A stretch of DNA of 38,216 nucleotides from NCBI GenBank assembly GCA_037447605.1, contig CM074804.1, forward strand, positions 2,377,566 to 2,415,781. The letters run 5' to 3'. This DNA comes from Zygnema circumcarinatum. Its lineage: Eukaryota > Streptophyta > Zygnematophyceae > Zygnematales > Zygnemataceae. The notes beneath the pieces are model-generated. The model was not told where the DNA came from, made no database searches, and worked only from the letters and a program-made list of their open reading frames with translations. Both the position numbers and the translations under genes were made by a program. Below, one piece after another: positions 1-10,946 of the stretch (positions within the stretch are counted from its first letter, which is position 1; each line of letters starts with the position of its first letter).

Positions 1-50
1 AGGGAGGGAGGGAGGGAGGGAGAGAGGGAGGGAGGGAGGGAGGGAGGGAG
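1..50. repeat. GGGA-type simple repeat
   Basis: Near-perfect (GGGA/GAGG)n purine tract at the window edge, so it probably continues outside. It contains many runs of three Gs and could form a G-quadruplex. No coding signal. Confidence 0.9.
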
Positions 51-2412
51 TGAGGGCATGAAGGAAGCGGGACAGGCCTTAGGGGCTTCTTCGGGATGTG
101 GGCTTGGGTGAGGAGGTTATGGCCAAGTGTCTTGTTGACTAATTTATCTTTGTAATGGTTTTTTTTAACTGGTTTTTTGACCAAAGGCAAGCGACCGCAC
201 AGCCAAACAAATTGCGCAATTGCCTATTTTTGCACCTGACACATGTGACAGGCGCTGTTGAGCGTCGCACTTGACAGTGCGGTCGTTCTCCTGGATCCGT
301 TGCAAAGCACAGTTCCAGTTCTGCCCGCACGTGTCAGTGACGGCCGGGCAGCGCCCGCCCCCTTGGCCTCTGCGCAGTTTCCGTACCGTACGAATGTATT
401 CGTACATTTTTTGTAATTTATATGCCAGGTCATCATGACCTCTGTCGCCCCCTTCACGTGTGCGAAAAACTGTTGAGTGAGATCCGTCGGAATTCCAGGT
501 CACGTCACGCTTGCTCCTGATTGGTCGAGAAAATTTGGCGCCTTCAGACACTGCCACGTGGGTAGGGTCACGCACGTGCAAAACGACTAGCCTAAGGTCG
601 CACGAGCGAGAGATCCGACGGCCTACGATGCTGTGCTGGCGCGAACCGGGTCGATCCGACGGCCAAGATTCGCTTCAGAGAGGCCGGAAACCGCGGAAGG
701 CTTTACAGCCGTCGATTTGGTTGATCGGACGGCCAGAATATGTCGTCCGATGACTTTGTACGAATGGTACGGCATGTACGGCCTGCAGAGCACGTGCTCG
801 GCCGATCCTGGCGCTGCTCGCTGTGCTCCGCGCGGCTTTTTTTCCAAACTTACGGGCGGAAAAAGCTTCGACTGCAGGCGGCTCTTTGCATCAAATCGTC
901 TCAAAAAAACATTGGATACGGTATTTTGCATATACATTCAGAGCGGTTTTTGAGGGGGATTAGGTTTGCAGCAGCTGCTTTCCTGCTGGTGCTCCTGCTT
1001 GCCGGCACTCTCTGGGCAAAGGAGCCCTTGCGGGAGGAGATTAGGGTCTGCCAGAGGACAAGGCGCTGGAACTCGTTTTCTCAGATTCAGGGAAGTGTTC
1101 GAGTTAGGGTTTGTTTCAGGAGCTGCGAAGGAATTTGGCTGGAGTGAAGATTCAGGTCTTCATCTGCAGATTCCCTCGGTGAGCAGCCATGGCTTCTGGA
1201 GCCTGCCCTTATCCCTGCAAGATCTTCAGGAGGGCACGGTACTTTGTTAGGGTTTTCTTGTGGGCTTCTGGTGGACTCCCTTGGTAGGTGGTGCATGTGT
1301 TTTTCATTCAGCAGGTTAGAGAGGATGCGCATCCGTTGAATTACAGCGTTTTAGGCTTTGGTGAAGCGTATGTATGCTTTACAGTGGGATAATTTTCGCA
1401 TAGTGATTAAGCACAACAGCATGCATGCATGCATCATCATGGCTGGGTTCGCACGGCCACCTTTAAGGATGATAGTGAATTAGGGGCACGTGTGAGGAAG
1501 GATTTTCCTTTTCTGAACGCTGACCATTGCAGATATGATTTTCTTTTTTCCTTTTGTACCGCTTTTAGTTCTCTGCGGTATACTTGTTCTGCGTCATGGT
1601 TTGGTTTTCTCTCTTCATGGCAAGCTCAGGCAAGCTCTGTCCTCTCCATCTCAGACCTTGCGTCACGTCATGAGAACCATCAGTGGAGTGCATGAGCGAG
1701 GGCGAGAGAGGGAGGGTGAGAGTGAGGGGGGGGGGGGGTGGGAAGGGGGTAGGGAGAGGAGTGTAGGAGAGGATGAAAGGGGGAAGAGGGAGTAGGAGAG
1801 ACAGGGAGAGGGCTGAGATAGAGAGTCGGGGGAGAGGGAGTGGGAGGGAGAGGGAGAAGATATTATTGAGCGGTGGGCTGGCGGAGTTGGAAGCGGGAAG
1901 TGGGACAGGTAGGGGAAAAAGATTGGGGAGTTTTAAGGGAAGTGTGGAGAAAAGTGAAGAAGGTGGGGAAGGGGAAAGCGGGAAAACGACAGATTACGGT
2001 TTGCAGAGGCAGGGAGGACGATGATGTGAGATATGACGGCAGAGGCCGAGTCCTAGCCTTGTAGGCCGAGCTGTTAACTAGTATTCTGTGATGTGACCTG
2101 AAATCTTGTGGGGTGCTTCTGGGTGTATTGGTCATGTCTATATATGCATGAACCAGAGCCATGCATTTAAACCATGGGTTTTGATACTTACTCGGGTTTT
2201 TGAGCTGGCCTGTAAGGAGTATGTATGTTGTTGTTGTGAGTGATGTTGCGGGAGGAAAACGCGGGGTCTGATTTACGTGGCCTTAATTGGGGAGTTGCAG
2301 AAGGTGACAGAAACGAATCTCCCACTGATCAAGGCCTCGAACAGTGAGAGAAAGAAACTTGCAGTTGGAAGGTAAAAGGTTGTTTGAGGCTGTTTTAGTA
2401 TATCTCAACATA
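51..2412 (+). promoter_or_regulatory. Upstream region and probable leader of the S40 gene
   Basis: No convincing coding frame is seen here. Around 366-405 and 766-790 there are groups of GTAC motifs, and a GTACGGCCTGC string near 778 recurs near 4998 upstream of the auxilin-like gene. A TATA-like ATATACAT lies near 930. From about 960 the composition becomes leader-like, with several possible splice sites (for example a GCAG near 1530), so a spliced 5' UTR is possible but unproven. A purine-rich tract fills 1690-1861. Promoter assignment is inferred only from position upstream of the ATG at 2413. Confidence 0.35.
1690..1861. repeat. Polypurine (GA/GGGA) low-complexity tract
   Basis: About 170 bp that are almost entirely purine on the plus strand, including a run of G longer than ten bases near 1727. 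Polypurine tracts of this kind can form triplex or quadruplex structures. Short open frames across it are compositional. Confidence 0.85.
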
Positions 2413-3063
2413 ATGACCACTGTACGCGAACGAACATCACGTAGGTCTCCCTACTTCGACTTGTTAGGCTCCTCTTACTCGTCTAACTTGTCCGAAAAGG
2501 AGAGTGAGGAGGAGCTAAAGGAGGAAGATGTATGGGGGTCTCGGGATGGTGATGAAGGAAGTGATTTCGAAAATGATAAACCGGATAGGGATGTGAAGGA
2601 GGGAAGCTTTCGATTTTCGGAGGGAGGAAGGGCCAGGAATAGTGGTGTGGAGAGAAGAAGGCTCGAGTCTGGCTTACCATTTGGGAATGTGGGAGGAGAG
2701 GAGGGGAGCTCAAGGAGTACAATTACACCCTCTCGAGTGATACCGCAACATGCGCCATCGTCAAAAGTATCACATCCTTTTCGAAGGCAGTCTGCTCCGG
2801 TGAATGTTCCTGACTGGTCAAAAGTGTTTGGATCGAGTGCTAATTCTGCGAAGCAGAAGCCTATCAGTGTGGATGAGCCGGGATGGGAGACTGCGGATGA
2901 AGGACCCATGGTGCCTCCTCATGAGCTTCTTGCCAGGGAATATTCCCAAAGTGTCACATTTTCAGTGTTGGAAGGGGTTGGGAGGACACTTAGGGGACGC
3001 GACCTTGCAGGCGTTCGCACAGCGGTTCTACGGAAAACAGGATTTTTTGACGCAGATTCATGA
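2413..3063 (+). CDS. S40-family senescence regulator (DUF584) protein
   Basis: Intact single-exon gene of 216 residues. The ATG at 2413 is the first ATG in its frame; the frame upstream opens only with GTG. The C-terminal third has the family signature in order: a SAPVNVPDWSK segment, an acidic spacer ending MVPPHELLAR, then GVGRTLRGRDLAGVRTAVLRKTGF just before the end. These are hallmarks of plant S40/DUF584 proteins, which are mostly small, intron-poor, nuclear, and linked to senescence and stress in angiosperms. The N-terminal half is low-complexity, acidic and Ser-rich, and starts with RRSPYFDLLGS, resembling the family's short N-terminal motif. No known enzymatic domain is visible. Family assignment rests on recognised motifs; the cellular role is inferred from relatives. 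Confidence 0.85.
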   Translation: MTTVRERTSRRSPYFDLLGSSYSSNLSEKESEEELKEEDVWGSRDGDEGSDFENDKPDRDVKEGSFRFSEGGRARNSGVERRRLESGLPFGNVGGEEGSSRSTITPSRVIPQHAPSSKVSHPFRRQSAPVNVPDWSKVFGSSANSAKQKPISVDEPGWETADEGPMVPPHELLAREYSQSVTFSVLEGVGRTLRGRDLAGVRTAVLRKTGFFDADS

Positions 3064-4900
3064 AGAGTTTGTGGAGGAAAATAAGGGAACGAGGGCAAAA
3101 CTGCTGTTGTCAGGCTGATTGTTGCACAAGGCAGCCATATTCGTACTTTTCCAATATCGAGCTCATAATGGACGTTAGGAAGTCCTGCCTGCAGACTTCC
3201 TTTCGAAGACGAGAGGAGGGAATGGGTAAGGCGGTAGGGCTGCTGAATGAAGCCTGCAAAACCTGGCGGAGCATTTCGCAGGAAAAGTGCTTGCTGATGG
3301 GAAAGGAGGCTGCATTTAGGTCGTGTCCAGCAATCAGTCCTGCAGAGTTCAGGGGACGCATGGCCGTACTAAGGGAGAAAGGGGAAAGAATGCACGGAGC
3401 TGTGGAGAAGAAAGTTATCTGTTGCGGGGTACATAGGCCAAAGGGGAGGGAACGAGGATCGTGAGGAGGAGGGAGTAGGGATGAGTGAGGACGTAGAGGT
3501 AGAGGTCAGCTTCCACAACTCTTCTATATTTTGCTCGAAGTAGACTCAGGTTAAGGGGCCAGGAGTAGGTCGGAAAACTTGGAATTCTTGGATTTTCTTT
3601 TTTGCCGGGCAGGTGCCAGTAAGCCTGTCGAAAGGACCGTTAGTTTGGGGTATCATTTTCTGGCTGCGAATCTCTTCGCATGGAGCAGGAATGAGATGGT
3701 GGGCGGTATGTTCCCCCTCTCCCTCTCCCACGCCCTCCCTCTCTATTTTCTTTACCCACCTCTCCTCTTCTCTCTCCTCGTCCCACTCCTCCCCGGCAGA
3801 GGAAGTCCGTGACTCTTGCCTAATTTTGCAGGAGTATGAACGGAGGGACTCGCGTGCTGTGCGTAGAATTGGGAGAGGAATATTCTCTTTCTTACTCGGC
3901 TGGTCGACTACAGTTTACCAAAGTTGACTACGTGCAAGTTGTAGAGTGAGAGTGAGGCCGAGGACCTTCCGAGTGACGGTCCAATATTGCAATAGAGTTG
4001 CACGAGAAGGGTCTCATAAGTAGGAGCAGCTTACTTGTATTTTACAGCGATGAAGAGATAGGAGGATTAGGGAGAGTCTGCCGTTGGCTTCTTTTTGGAA
4101 GAGAGACTCTTGTACATGGAACCCGTTGAAGGGTCCTGCCCTGCGAGTCCTGCACCTGTACTAATACCTCAGTCTGGTCCCTTATAGAAAAACTTTCAGA
4201 TGGCTTCGAAAGAGCTGTCAGTTGGTGCGAACAGTGCGCCCTCCCTCTTTAAAAAAGAAAAGACGGTGCATCTTTGTACTTTGGAGAAGCTTATGCATTT
4301 TGCATACACATGGTATTGAGGCATGGCTATAGCATGTGACCATGTGATGGCATCTGATCGTTTGTGTGGGGGGTGATTGGTACGGTGTCGCATGTGTGGA
4401 TGGATGTGAGGGTCATGGAATGAATGCTTCCGTGAATGAGTCCGTGGCGGGTCGCGGGGGAGCGTGCATGCGGGCGGGGGCTGACTGCGGGTTGCGATTT
4501 TCACCGTTCTGAGAGCTGTGTCTGCCGTTCGAGTGGCTTTTTCGAGGAGGATCGCACGGTAAAAGGAGTCGCAGTCGCAGTCGCAGTCACAGTCGCAGAC
4601 GGTCTGCGACGCACTCGCCCGCCCGCTGTGCGACGCGTTTAAGACGGTACCGTGCGGGAATCGCCGCACGCTCGCATCCATCCATCCATCGGTCCATCGA
4701 TCGAGCCGTCTAGTTCCGTCGAGTTCTTCCCTTACCGGTACAGTACTGTACTGCCTGACAAAGAGGGGGACGGATGGATGGGGAGAACGGCCCATAGTGC
4801 GACGTGCGACAACGTCGCACAGTTCAATGGGCCAATGGCATTCGTCGCTTTACGGACGCGACCCCGCACGACTGTATCGGGATACCTCCGAAGTTGAACG
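3064..4900. other. Intergenic region after the S40 gene
   Basis: The first few hundred bases are probably the S40 3' UTR. No protein-like frame is supported; open frames on both strands here are short or compositional. A pyrimidine-rich stretch lies at 3712-3800. A GTCGCA-type hexamer array lies at 4567-4600 and a CATC tetramer run at 4674-4705. A GGTACAGTACTGTACTG string near 4737 packs three GTAC palindromes. Confidence 0.6.
4567..4600. repeat. GTCGCA hexanucleotide microsatellite
   Basis: Five to six tandem copies of GTCGCA/GTCACA. On the minus strand they read as an Asp-Cys repeat inside a spurious open frame. Confidence 0.85.
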
Positions 4901-4925
4901 ATATTTTAATTAAGGCTTCAGCCCT

Positions 4926-4932
4926 TATTTAA
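4926..4932 (+). promoter_or_regulatory. Possible TATA box of the auxilin-like gene
   Basis: TATTTAA followed by GCGCC, about 525 bp upstream of the start codon at 5456. It is the best TATA-like string in the interval. The GTAC cluster and a pyrimidine-rich leader lie between it and the ATG. Inferred from sequence only. Confidence 0.3.
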
Positions 4933-4975
4933 GCGCCGATGGACGCATTAAAAGAGCCTGGATCCGCCGTTGTCC

Positions 4976-5184
4976 GTACGGCCATACCCTACTCCAATGT
5001 ACGGCCTGCCATCGTACACAACGAGCTGTACTATTATGTACGAAAATCGTACTTGTGTGTACGGCCGGCCAGGGACCCCGTCCTTTTTTACAACAAGCCG
5101 AACCGGAACAGACAGAGCGGTTGCCAAGGTGTACTTCTGGCCCCAAATCATGCCTGAAAGTGTACGAATCAGGTCATTCGTACG
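4976..5184. promoter_or_regulatory. GTAC motif cluster upstream of the auxilin-like gene
   Basis: Ten GTAC tetramers lie in about 210 bp (near 4976, 4998, 5014, 5027, 5037, 5049, 5059, 5131, 5161 and 5179). Several are extended to GTACGGCC or CGTACG. Roughly one would be expected by chance. GTAC is the core bound by plant SBP-box (SPL/CRR1) transcription factors, including copper regulators, so a regulatory array is plausible. Use by this gene is inferred from location. Confidence 0.45.
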
Positions 5185-5309
5185 ACCGCGACCGGTTTGG
5201 GTTCCCGCGGTTGCTAAAAGGCCTTGAAAGGCGCCCCCCTTCGCCAACCCTAAGCGCGCCTTCTGCAGGGCAGGCCAGGCCCGGCCATGGCGCCCGGCAA
5301 GCTGTAGGG

Positions 5310-5450
5310 GAGGGATCGCTTTCTCTCTCTTTCGCTTCTCGCTCCCTCTCCCTCTGTCCCTCTCCCTTGTGTCCCTCTCTATTCCTCTCCCCCCACTTTC
5401 CTTACTCCTCCCTCTCGTTCTCCCTCCCCAGCGCTTCCTGCCTACCTCCT
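5310..5450 (+). promoter_or_regulatory. Pyrimidine-rich leader tract
   Basis: A CT-rich stretch (CTCTCTTTC, TCCCTCTCCCTC and similar) runs to within a few bases of the ATG at 5456. In plants such Y-patch or CT-rich leaders are common near core promoters and 5' UTRs. A similar tract precedes the gene at 34155. Confidence 0.45.
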
Positions 5451-5455
5451 CGGCC

Positions 5456-8400
5456 ATGGACGACCTTCCGAACATCCTGCAAGACAGCTATGGCCTCCGC
5501 CCTCAGGGGAAGTCCGCTCCCATGGCCTCCGCCAAGCGCGGATCCTCTGCCTCCTCCTCCCCTCTCCGCTCCACCTCCGCTTCCAACAGAATGCCAAGCC
5601 GCAGCCCTGCAAACAGCAGCTTCGGAGACCTAAACAGTTCCGCATTCGCAGGAGGAGGGTCCGCCTTCAAATCTTCCAATTCCTTCTCCTCTGATGACGT
5701 TCTGGGCGACATTCCCTTGAAAAAGGGCAATGGGAGCGCATCTTCATCGCCTTTTGGAGATGACGACATTTTCGGAAGCGCCAAAGTGACGGCGAATCAG
5801 CCTATGAATCTTGGAGACGACATTTTTGGGCCTCCAAGGCCGCCTTCCAAGCCGCCTTCAAGCATATTCGATGAGCTGTATGGGACCAACAGCGGTGGAA
5901 ACAAGGCTCCTGGTAGCGATTTTAATGGTGATGCAGATTTTTTTGGAGTCGGGAAGGCATCGGGAGCGGGAAATCCTCACACTTACAGCGCAACTGCATC
6001 TAATTTTGATGATCTGTTAGGCGCTGGAGGGTACGATGCAGCGTCAAAGCAGAAGGGCAATAAAGGCCGCCACAAAGCTACGCAGCCTTCCGCCCCGAGC
6101 GACGATCTTCTTGGGGGATTCAGGCATGTCCTGATTTTCTGGCACCATTTAGAATGTGGCTGCCTCTTTTTGTTCGTTAGTCAGCAAGAACATGAGGCTG
6201 TCACAATGCGTGTATGCCGAGAGAATGGGAAAGAGAGTGTGAGTGGGAGAAGAGGGAGAGAGGAAGGAGGGTGGGGGAGTGGAGAGAGATTTTTCTGAGA
6301 TTTCTGTCGAGTCTTTGTTAGCCTCCTTTTTTTCTCACAATGTAAGGCTGGACAGTGGTGGATATGATAAATGCATTCTTTCCTTCACTTTAATGGAGAT
6401 TCTCAGTTGTTAAGCCAGAAGTCTTGCATTAATATTCACCTCTACGTGGCACCCTGCATTATTTGACCTAAACCTGTGATTGGACTTTCCGGTATTGGTG
6501 GATTTGAAACTCGTCAAACTCATACTCTTGCATTCATTCTTCTTTCTTGTTTTTACAGTGGGGAGTCGTCTCCTGCGGGAAGGAGAAGAGTACAGTCTGA
6601 ACGTCCGAAGCCCGCAACTTCCACTCCGCCCACTGATCCATTTGGTGGTGTGGATGTGGATCCTTTCTTTGGAAGTTCTGCTCCTGCTCCTCCTCCGGCT
6701 CCTTCTTCAGGAGGAGCTGAATTTTCCGACCCATTTGGGCCTTTTTTTGTTCCTAACACACCTCCAAAGAATGAATCTGCTAGTGGAAATACTTCGTCAA
6801 TCAACGGAAATGACGGACTTTCAGGACTAGAAGCATTCGCAAAATATTCCTCCGCAGAGTCTCCGAGAGAGAGGCGGAATCGAGCGACAAGAGGGGAATA
6901 TAAGGAGGGGAATTCTGACAAGTTTGATAAAGCAAAGTCTTCGTCTCGCCGAAGTAATCATGGCAGGGAAACTTCAGCTCCTAACGACGCGGATGTTTCA
7001 GAAGGGCCGGAGCCTCGAGCTCCTCCCAAGCTTTCGAGGGCGAACTCTTCAGTTGCTCGAGAGGCAGGAATATCTGCACGGGAAGCGAGAGAAAGAAAGG
7101 CTGCGGAAGAAAACAACGATCCAAGCTACAGCAGTTCGCAGCCGTCGGAAGGGCAGAAAGCGAATGATTCGAAGGAAGGATCTTGGGTCACTTTAGAGGA
7201 TGTAATTCTGAAGACAAAACCCTTGTCTACCCCTCCTCCAAACCGGCCTCCTCCTCCAGTCGGAGCGCAGAAATTGCAGCCATCGCAATCTTCTAAATTT
7301 CACTCACCCACTGAAACGGGAAAGCGCCATTCTGAGTCAAAGTCGGATCGGAAAATGGAAGTTGAGCCGGAAGTGGAGCCGCAGCCGCCGCCTCCTTCAT
7401 GGCATCCTCCTAGGAGGCCTTCCTCTAATCAAAGTGGAGAGCAGACAGCTCGAAATTATCAGGAAACTGCTCCTGGAGGATTTGATAGCTTTGAAGAATT
7501 TGCGACGAGTGGGAGGCATAGACGAACAGCTTCCGAGAGGCATCCTCCTTCGACTAACAGTCAGCAAGAACCGGCTCGAGGAGATAATTTAGATGGGTTT
7601 GACGACTTTGTGTCTGGGGGTGGAAGCTCGAGGAGGAGGCCACCAGTTGACAAGTCAGATTCGTTTCCTTTAGACGAGAGAGGGGACAGAGAAAGAAGGT
7701 GGCGTAATCCTGACAATAATCACTCTACAGTGCCTGAACAACCTGCACGGAATTCGCAGGATATGAATAGCTCTGCGGAAGCTGCGGATCAGTCTGCGGC
7801 TGCCATGCGGGAGGTTTTGGAGAGGGCAAAGTTGAAAGCAGAGGCAGCACGGCAGGCAAGAGAGAGGGAGAGAGAGAAAGAGAGGCAGGAGGTGGAGGCT
7901 GCAGCAGCTAAAGCTAAGGCAAGGGCAGCTGAAGCGCAAGAACAAGCTCGAGTGAAGGCTGAGGCAGAAGCAAGGACTAAGGCGGAGGCCGAGGCTCGAG
8001 CTCAGGCTCACGCTCAGGCCCAACAGCAATCCCCAGATGACTTGGATGCATTTTTCAGTGCAGCACCAGCAAAGCCGCAATATGAGTCTCGGCAGCGGCA
8101 GCAGGTGCGCTTATTTTCCTTCTTTTAGTTTGTGTGAGAAAACCTGCTGATCACGAAGAGTGATGTCCGTGTTATTAGCAGTAATCAGGGGCCAAAATGT
8201 TTTGGTTAGGGCCAAAATGTTTCTCTATTGATCTAGCTAAGCTTACGTCCTGGAATAAGAAAATTTTAGTTACTCGTATTGGCCTGACTCACTCTTTCTG
8301 GTTAGCTCCTGCTTCTGGAAGACCATTGCTTGTCAGTACCACTTCATCAGAAATGTCCTCTTTGAGCTTGAGAAGAGAAACTTATAGTCGTGAGCGTGGA

Positions 8401-10946
8401 GTCGACGCATTTTGTAACATATGCATGATATCACAAATCTCCTGTGTATTCAGCCTTAATGTCGGCTCTTATCTCTCACACACACACTCTTACTCTCTTC
8501 CTCTCCCTTATATTCTCTTCTTTTCGCTCTTTTCGCAGGAAAGAGGTCCTGTCAACCTCGATGATTTAGGGGCAAGCAGTCGGAGACAGCGAGAGCCGGC
8601 AAAGAAATCGCCACCAGCACCTTCTCCAGCTGATAACTGGGCTGAAGTTTTTGGTGAGCAGACCGAAGCATACGAGTGCTGTAGAACGGATGTATTATGA
8701 TGGGAAATATGTGTTCATAGTAATACTGCATGTTACTAATGTAGAAAGGAGGGGCCAGTGCATCCATAACTGAAAACCCTCATCTTCCTGATCCAATTGG
8801 CTTCATTGTTTTTTTGTTTTTAGGTCACAGCAACTCCACTACTGCTGATTTATTGTATTATCAACGCTGTTTCATGTACTTCCCAATACTTTGAGTGACC
8901 AAGTTCATGCGTAGAATGAACACATCCATTGGTGTGTGTTTTCCTTTCTAAATTCAGGCGGTGTACAAGTGCCAATGCCGAACGAAGCCCCCCTTCCTGG
9001 AGAGTCTGAGGAACGCAGGAAGCTTCGTCTGGAGAGGGAGAGACGTATCGCTGAGCGATCGGTAGGTTGGAAGCATAGTCGAAGGATTTGGGGATTTTTG
9101 GATTTTAGGAATTTTTGAATCTAGAAAGTACATGAATTTCCGCAGGATTAATTCACAGAAATCCGAACGAAGTCTTTCTTATACTTAAACTTGGTTCTTT
9201 CCGCTTTTAGTCCCTATTTCAGGTCCAAATTGACCTGTATTTTTCTTTCTGGATGCTTCTGCTCCTGCAGGCTGAAGCCCTGAAAGAGAAAAACAGACGG
9301 GATGCGGATTCTGCTCGAGAGCAGGCTGAGCGGGATGTAAGTTTGCACTTCCACTATCTCAAAAACCCGGAAGCCTCTCATACACACAATATTGTCCTTT
9401 CAAATTAGTAGATTTTGTGCGCTTTTGTAATAAAGTAGCTACTCCAATTATCCTCAAAGCAAATATTGTAATTTGGTAGGCGTTTCAATATGTCCGCCTT
9501 CCAGACTTCTCATTTCTATGTTTGCAATTACATACATGTTGGGAGATGCGTGTAAGCACCGTCATTGTAGAAGCAGCAAGAACTGAAACATGTGTTTGTC
9601 GTGATTGGTGCGATTTGGCAGCGGGCTGGTGACTTGCTGGACGCTGAAATAAAAAAGTGGGCTGCTGGAAAGCAAGGAAATCTTCGAGCCTTGTTGTCAA
9701 CGCTTCAATTTGTAAGAGCTGTTCTTGGCACCTTTGCCTGCATGTCAATCTATTCACTTGTGCTTCAAACTCTCCCAGATTTTCTTCAAATTGTATTTAG
9801 ATACGATCGGTTGCGGGAGAGGTCCGATGGAAAGGCTGTATTTAACCTAATCAACGTCCTGAGTTGAATCTCAGAGATTTCTATCCATTTGAAGGACAGA
9901 CGTGAAAAGAAGTTTTAGATTAAAGCAAGCAGGAATCTCCAGTCAGCAAATCTGGTACTTGGAAAGAGGAGAGAGAGAGGGTTCGGAAGATGTTGGAAAG
10001 GTGGAATGGCAAGTATGTGGGGAAGGAGAGCAGAAAGAGCAAAAGCAGTGCGTGAGAGTGAGATACATGAGAGTGAGATAGATGTGGATGTTGTGAGGCA
10101 AAAAAACACGAGAGCAGAAGAGAATGATGGGAGTGAGGTATAGGGAGAAGGAAACAATTAGCAAGAAGGGATGCGAGATAGATGTTTACAATTCAGGGTC
10201 GTCATTTAAGTGACTTCAACTTGCATTTTTTGCATACCCATATTCACGTATTTTACTTGAGGTACCTCTCTATTGTGCAGGTTTTATGGCCAGAGTGCAA
10301 CTGGGAGCCTTTATCTATCACTGATCTCATCAGGTTTCACCTAATTACCTTCTCTTGCTGCTATTCCGAGCACATTAAAAGCTTCAATCAAGTCTTGAGA
10401 AGGGGATAAGTCTTCAGGGTTCCGTGTTTTTTTCCTTTCTTTAATTTTCTCCGTTTTGCCTTGTCAATGCCACGACCTGCAGCGCGGCAGCCGTGAAGAA
10501 AGCGTATAGGAAGGCAACGCTTTGTGTGCATCCCGACAAGGTGCAGCAAAAGGGAGCCACTGTTCAGCAGAAGTACATCGCCGAGAAGGTCTTCGATCTT
10601 CTCAAGGTAGGAAATAAGAAATATTAAAAGAATCCGGATCTCTAACTCGTTGCGAATTCGTTCTTTGCCGTATGTCATGTCATATTTTGTATGTTGTATG
10701 GCGTATGCCAAACGTGTCATGTCATTTGTGTCATGTGTCATGCGTAAAGTGTTTCGTGCTGTTTTCCATCTGCTGTGTTTACAATCACTGTTTTTAAGGT
10801 TACAGGCCTGTGGGCAAAGCAAGAGTGGGAGAGAGGGAGAAGGAGAATAGTTGGTATGGACCAAGCAGCAGCTCTTACGCATCCCTCTCTACTGCACGTG
10901 TGTGCAGGAGGCTTGGAATAAGTTTAATTCCGAGGAGCTCTTCTAG
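5456..10946 (+). CDS. Auxilin-like J-domain protein (clathrin uncoating factor), nine exons
   Basis: Spliced model of 934 residues, phase-consistent throughout: 5456-6123, 6559-8104, 8539-8653, 8958-9061, 9271-9336, 9622-9711, 10281-10333, 10483-10606, 10908-10946. The start [23 protein letters not shown] resembles plant auxilin-like proteins and has a good context (GCCATGG). Residues 1-740 are disordered, with repeated DDIFG, DDLLG and FDDF acidic-Phe motifs and three DPF motifs (near 249, 257 and 280) of the kind that bind clathrin adaptors. An Ala/Glu/Arg coiled coil spans about 635-710. The C-terminus is a J domain: [16 protein letters not shown], then HPDK at 897-900, then the ending NKFNSEELF. 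Known role of the family: recruit and stimulate Hsc70 to remove clathrin from vesicles in the cytosol. All introns are GT-AG except intron 1, which looks GC-AG. Family assignment is strong; intron borders are inferred. Confidence 0.92.
6124..6558 (+). other. Intron 1 of the auxilin-like gene, probable GC-AG type
   Basis: The only phase-compatible donor near the end of exon 1 is CAG|GCATGT at 6124. The acceptor TTTTTACAG ends at 6558. The nearby GT at 6128 would leave the wrong phase. The spliced junction reads ...DLLGGF-S-GESSP, keeping the reading frame open into exon 2. Confidence 0.65.

Noticed and set aside
4196-4795. 199-codon minus-strand frame with a Cys-Asp repeat
   Set aside because: The repeat is the translation of the GTCGCA microsatellite. 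The remainder is His/Arg/Pro-rich with no domain, in a promoter-like interval.
8188-8222. Tandem GGGCCAAAATGTTT duplication in intron 2
   Set aside because: Only two short copies; a minor slippage event.
8461-8490. CACACA and CTCTCT microsatellite as a separate element
   Set aside because: It is the pyrimidine-rich 3' part of an auxilin-like gene intron, near the acceptor at 8538.
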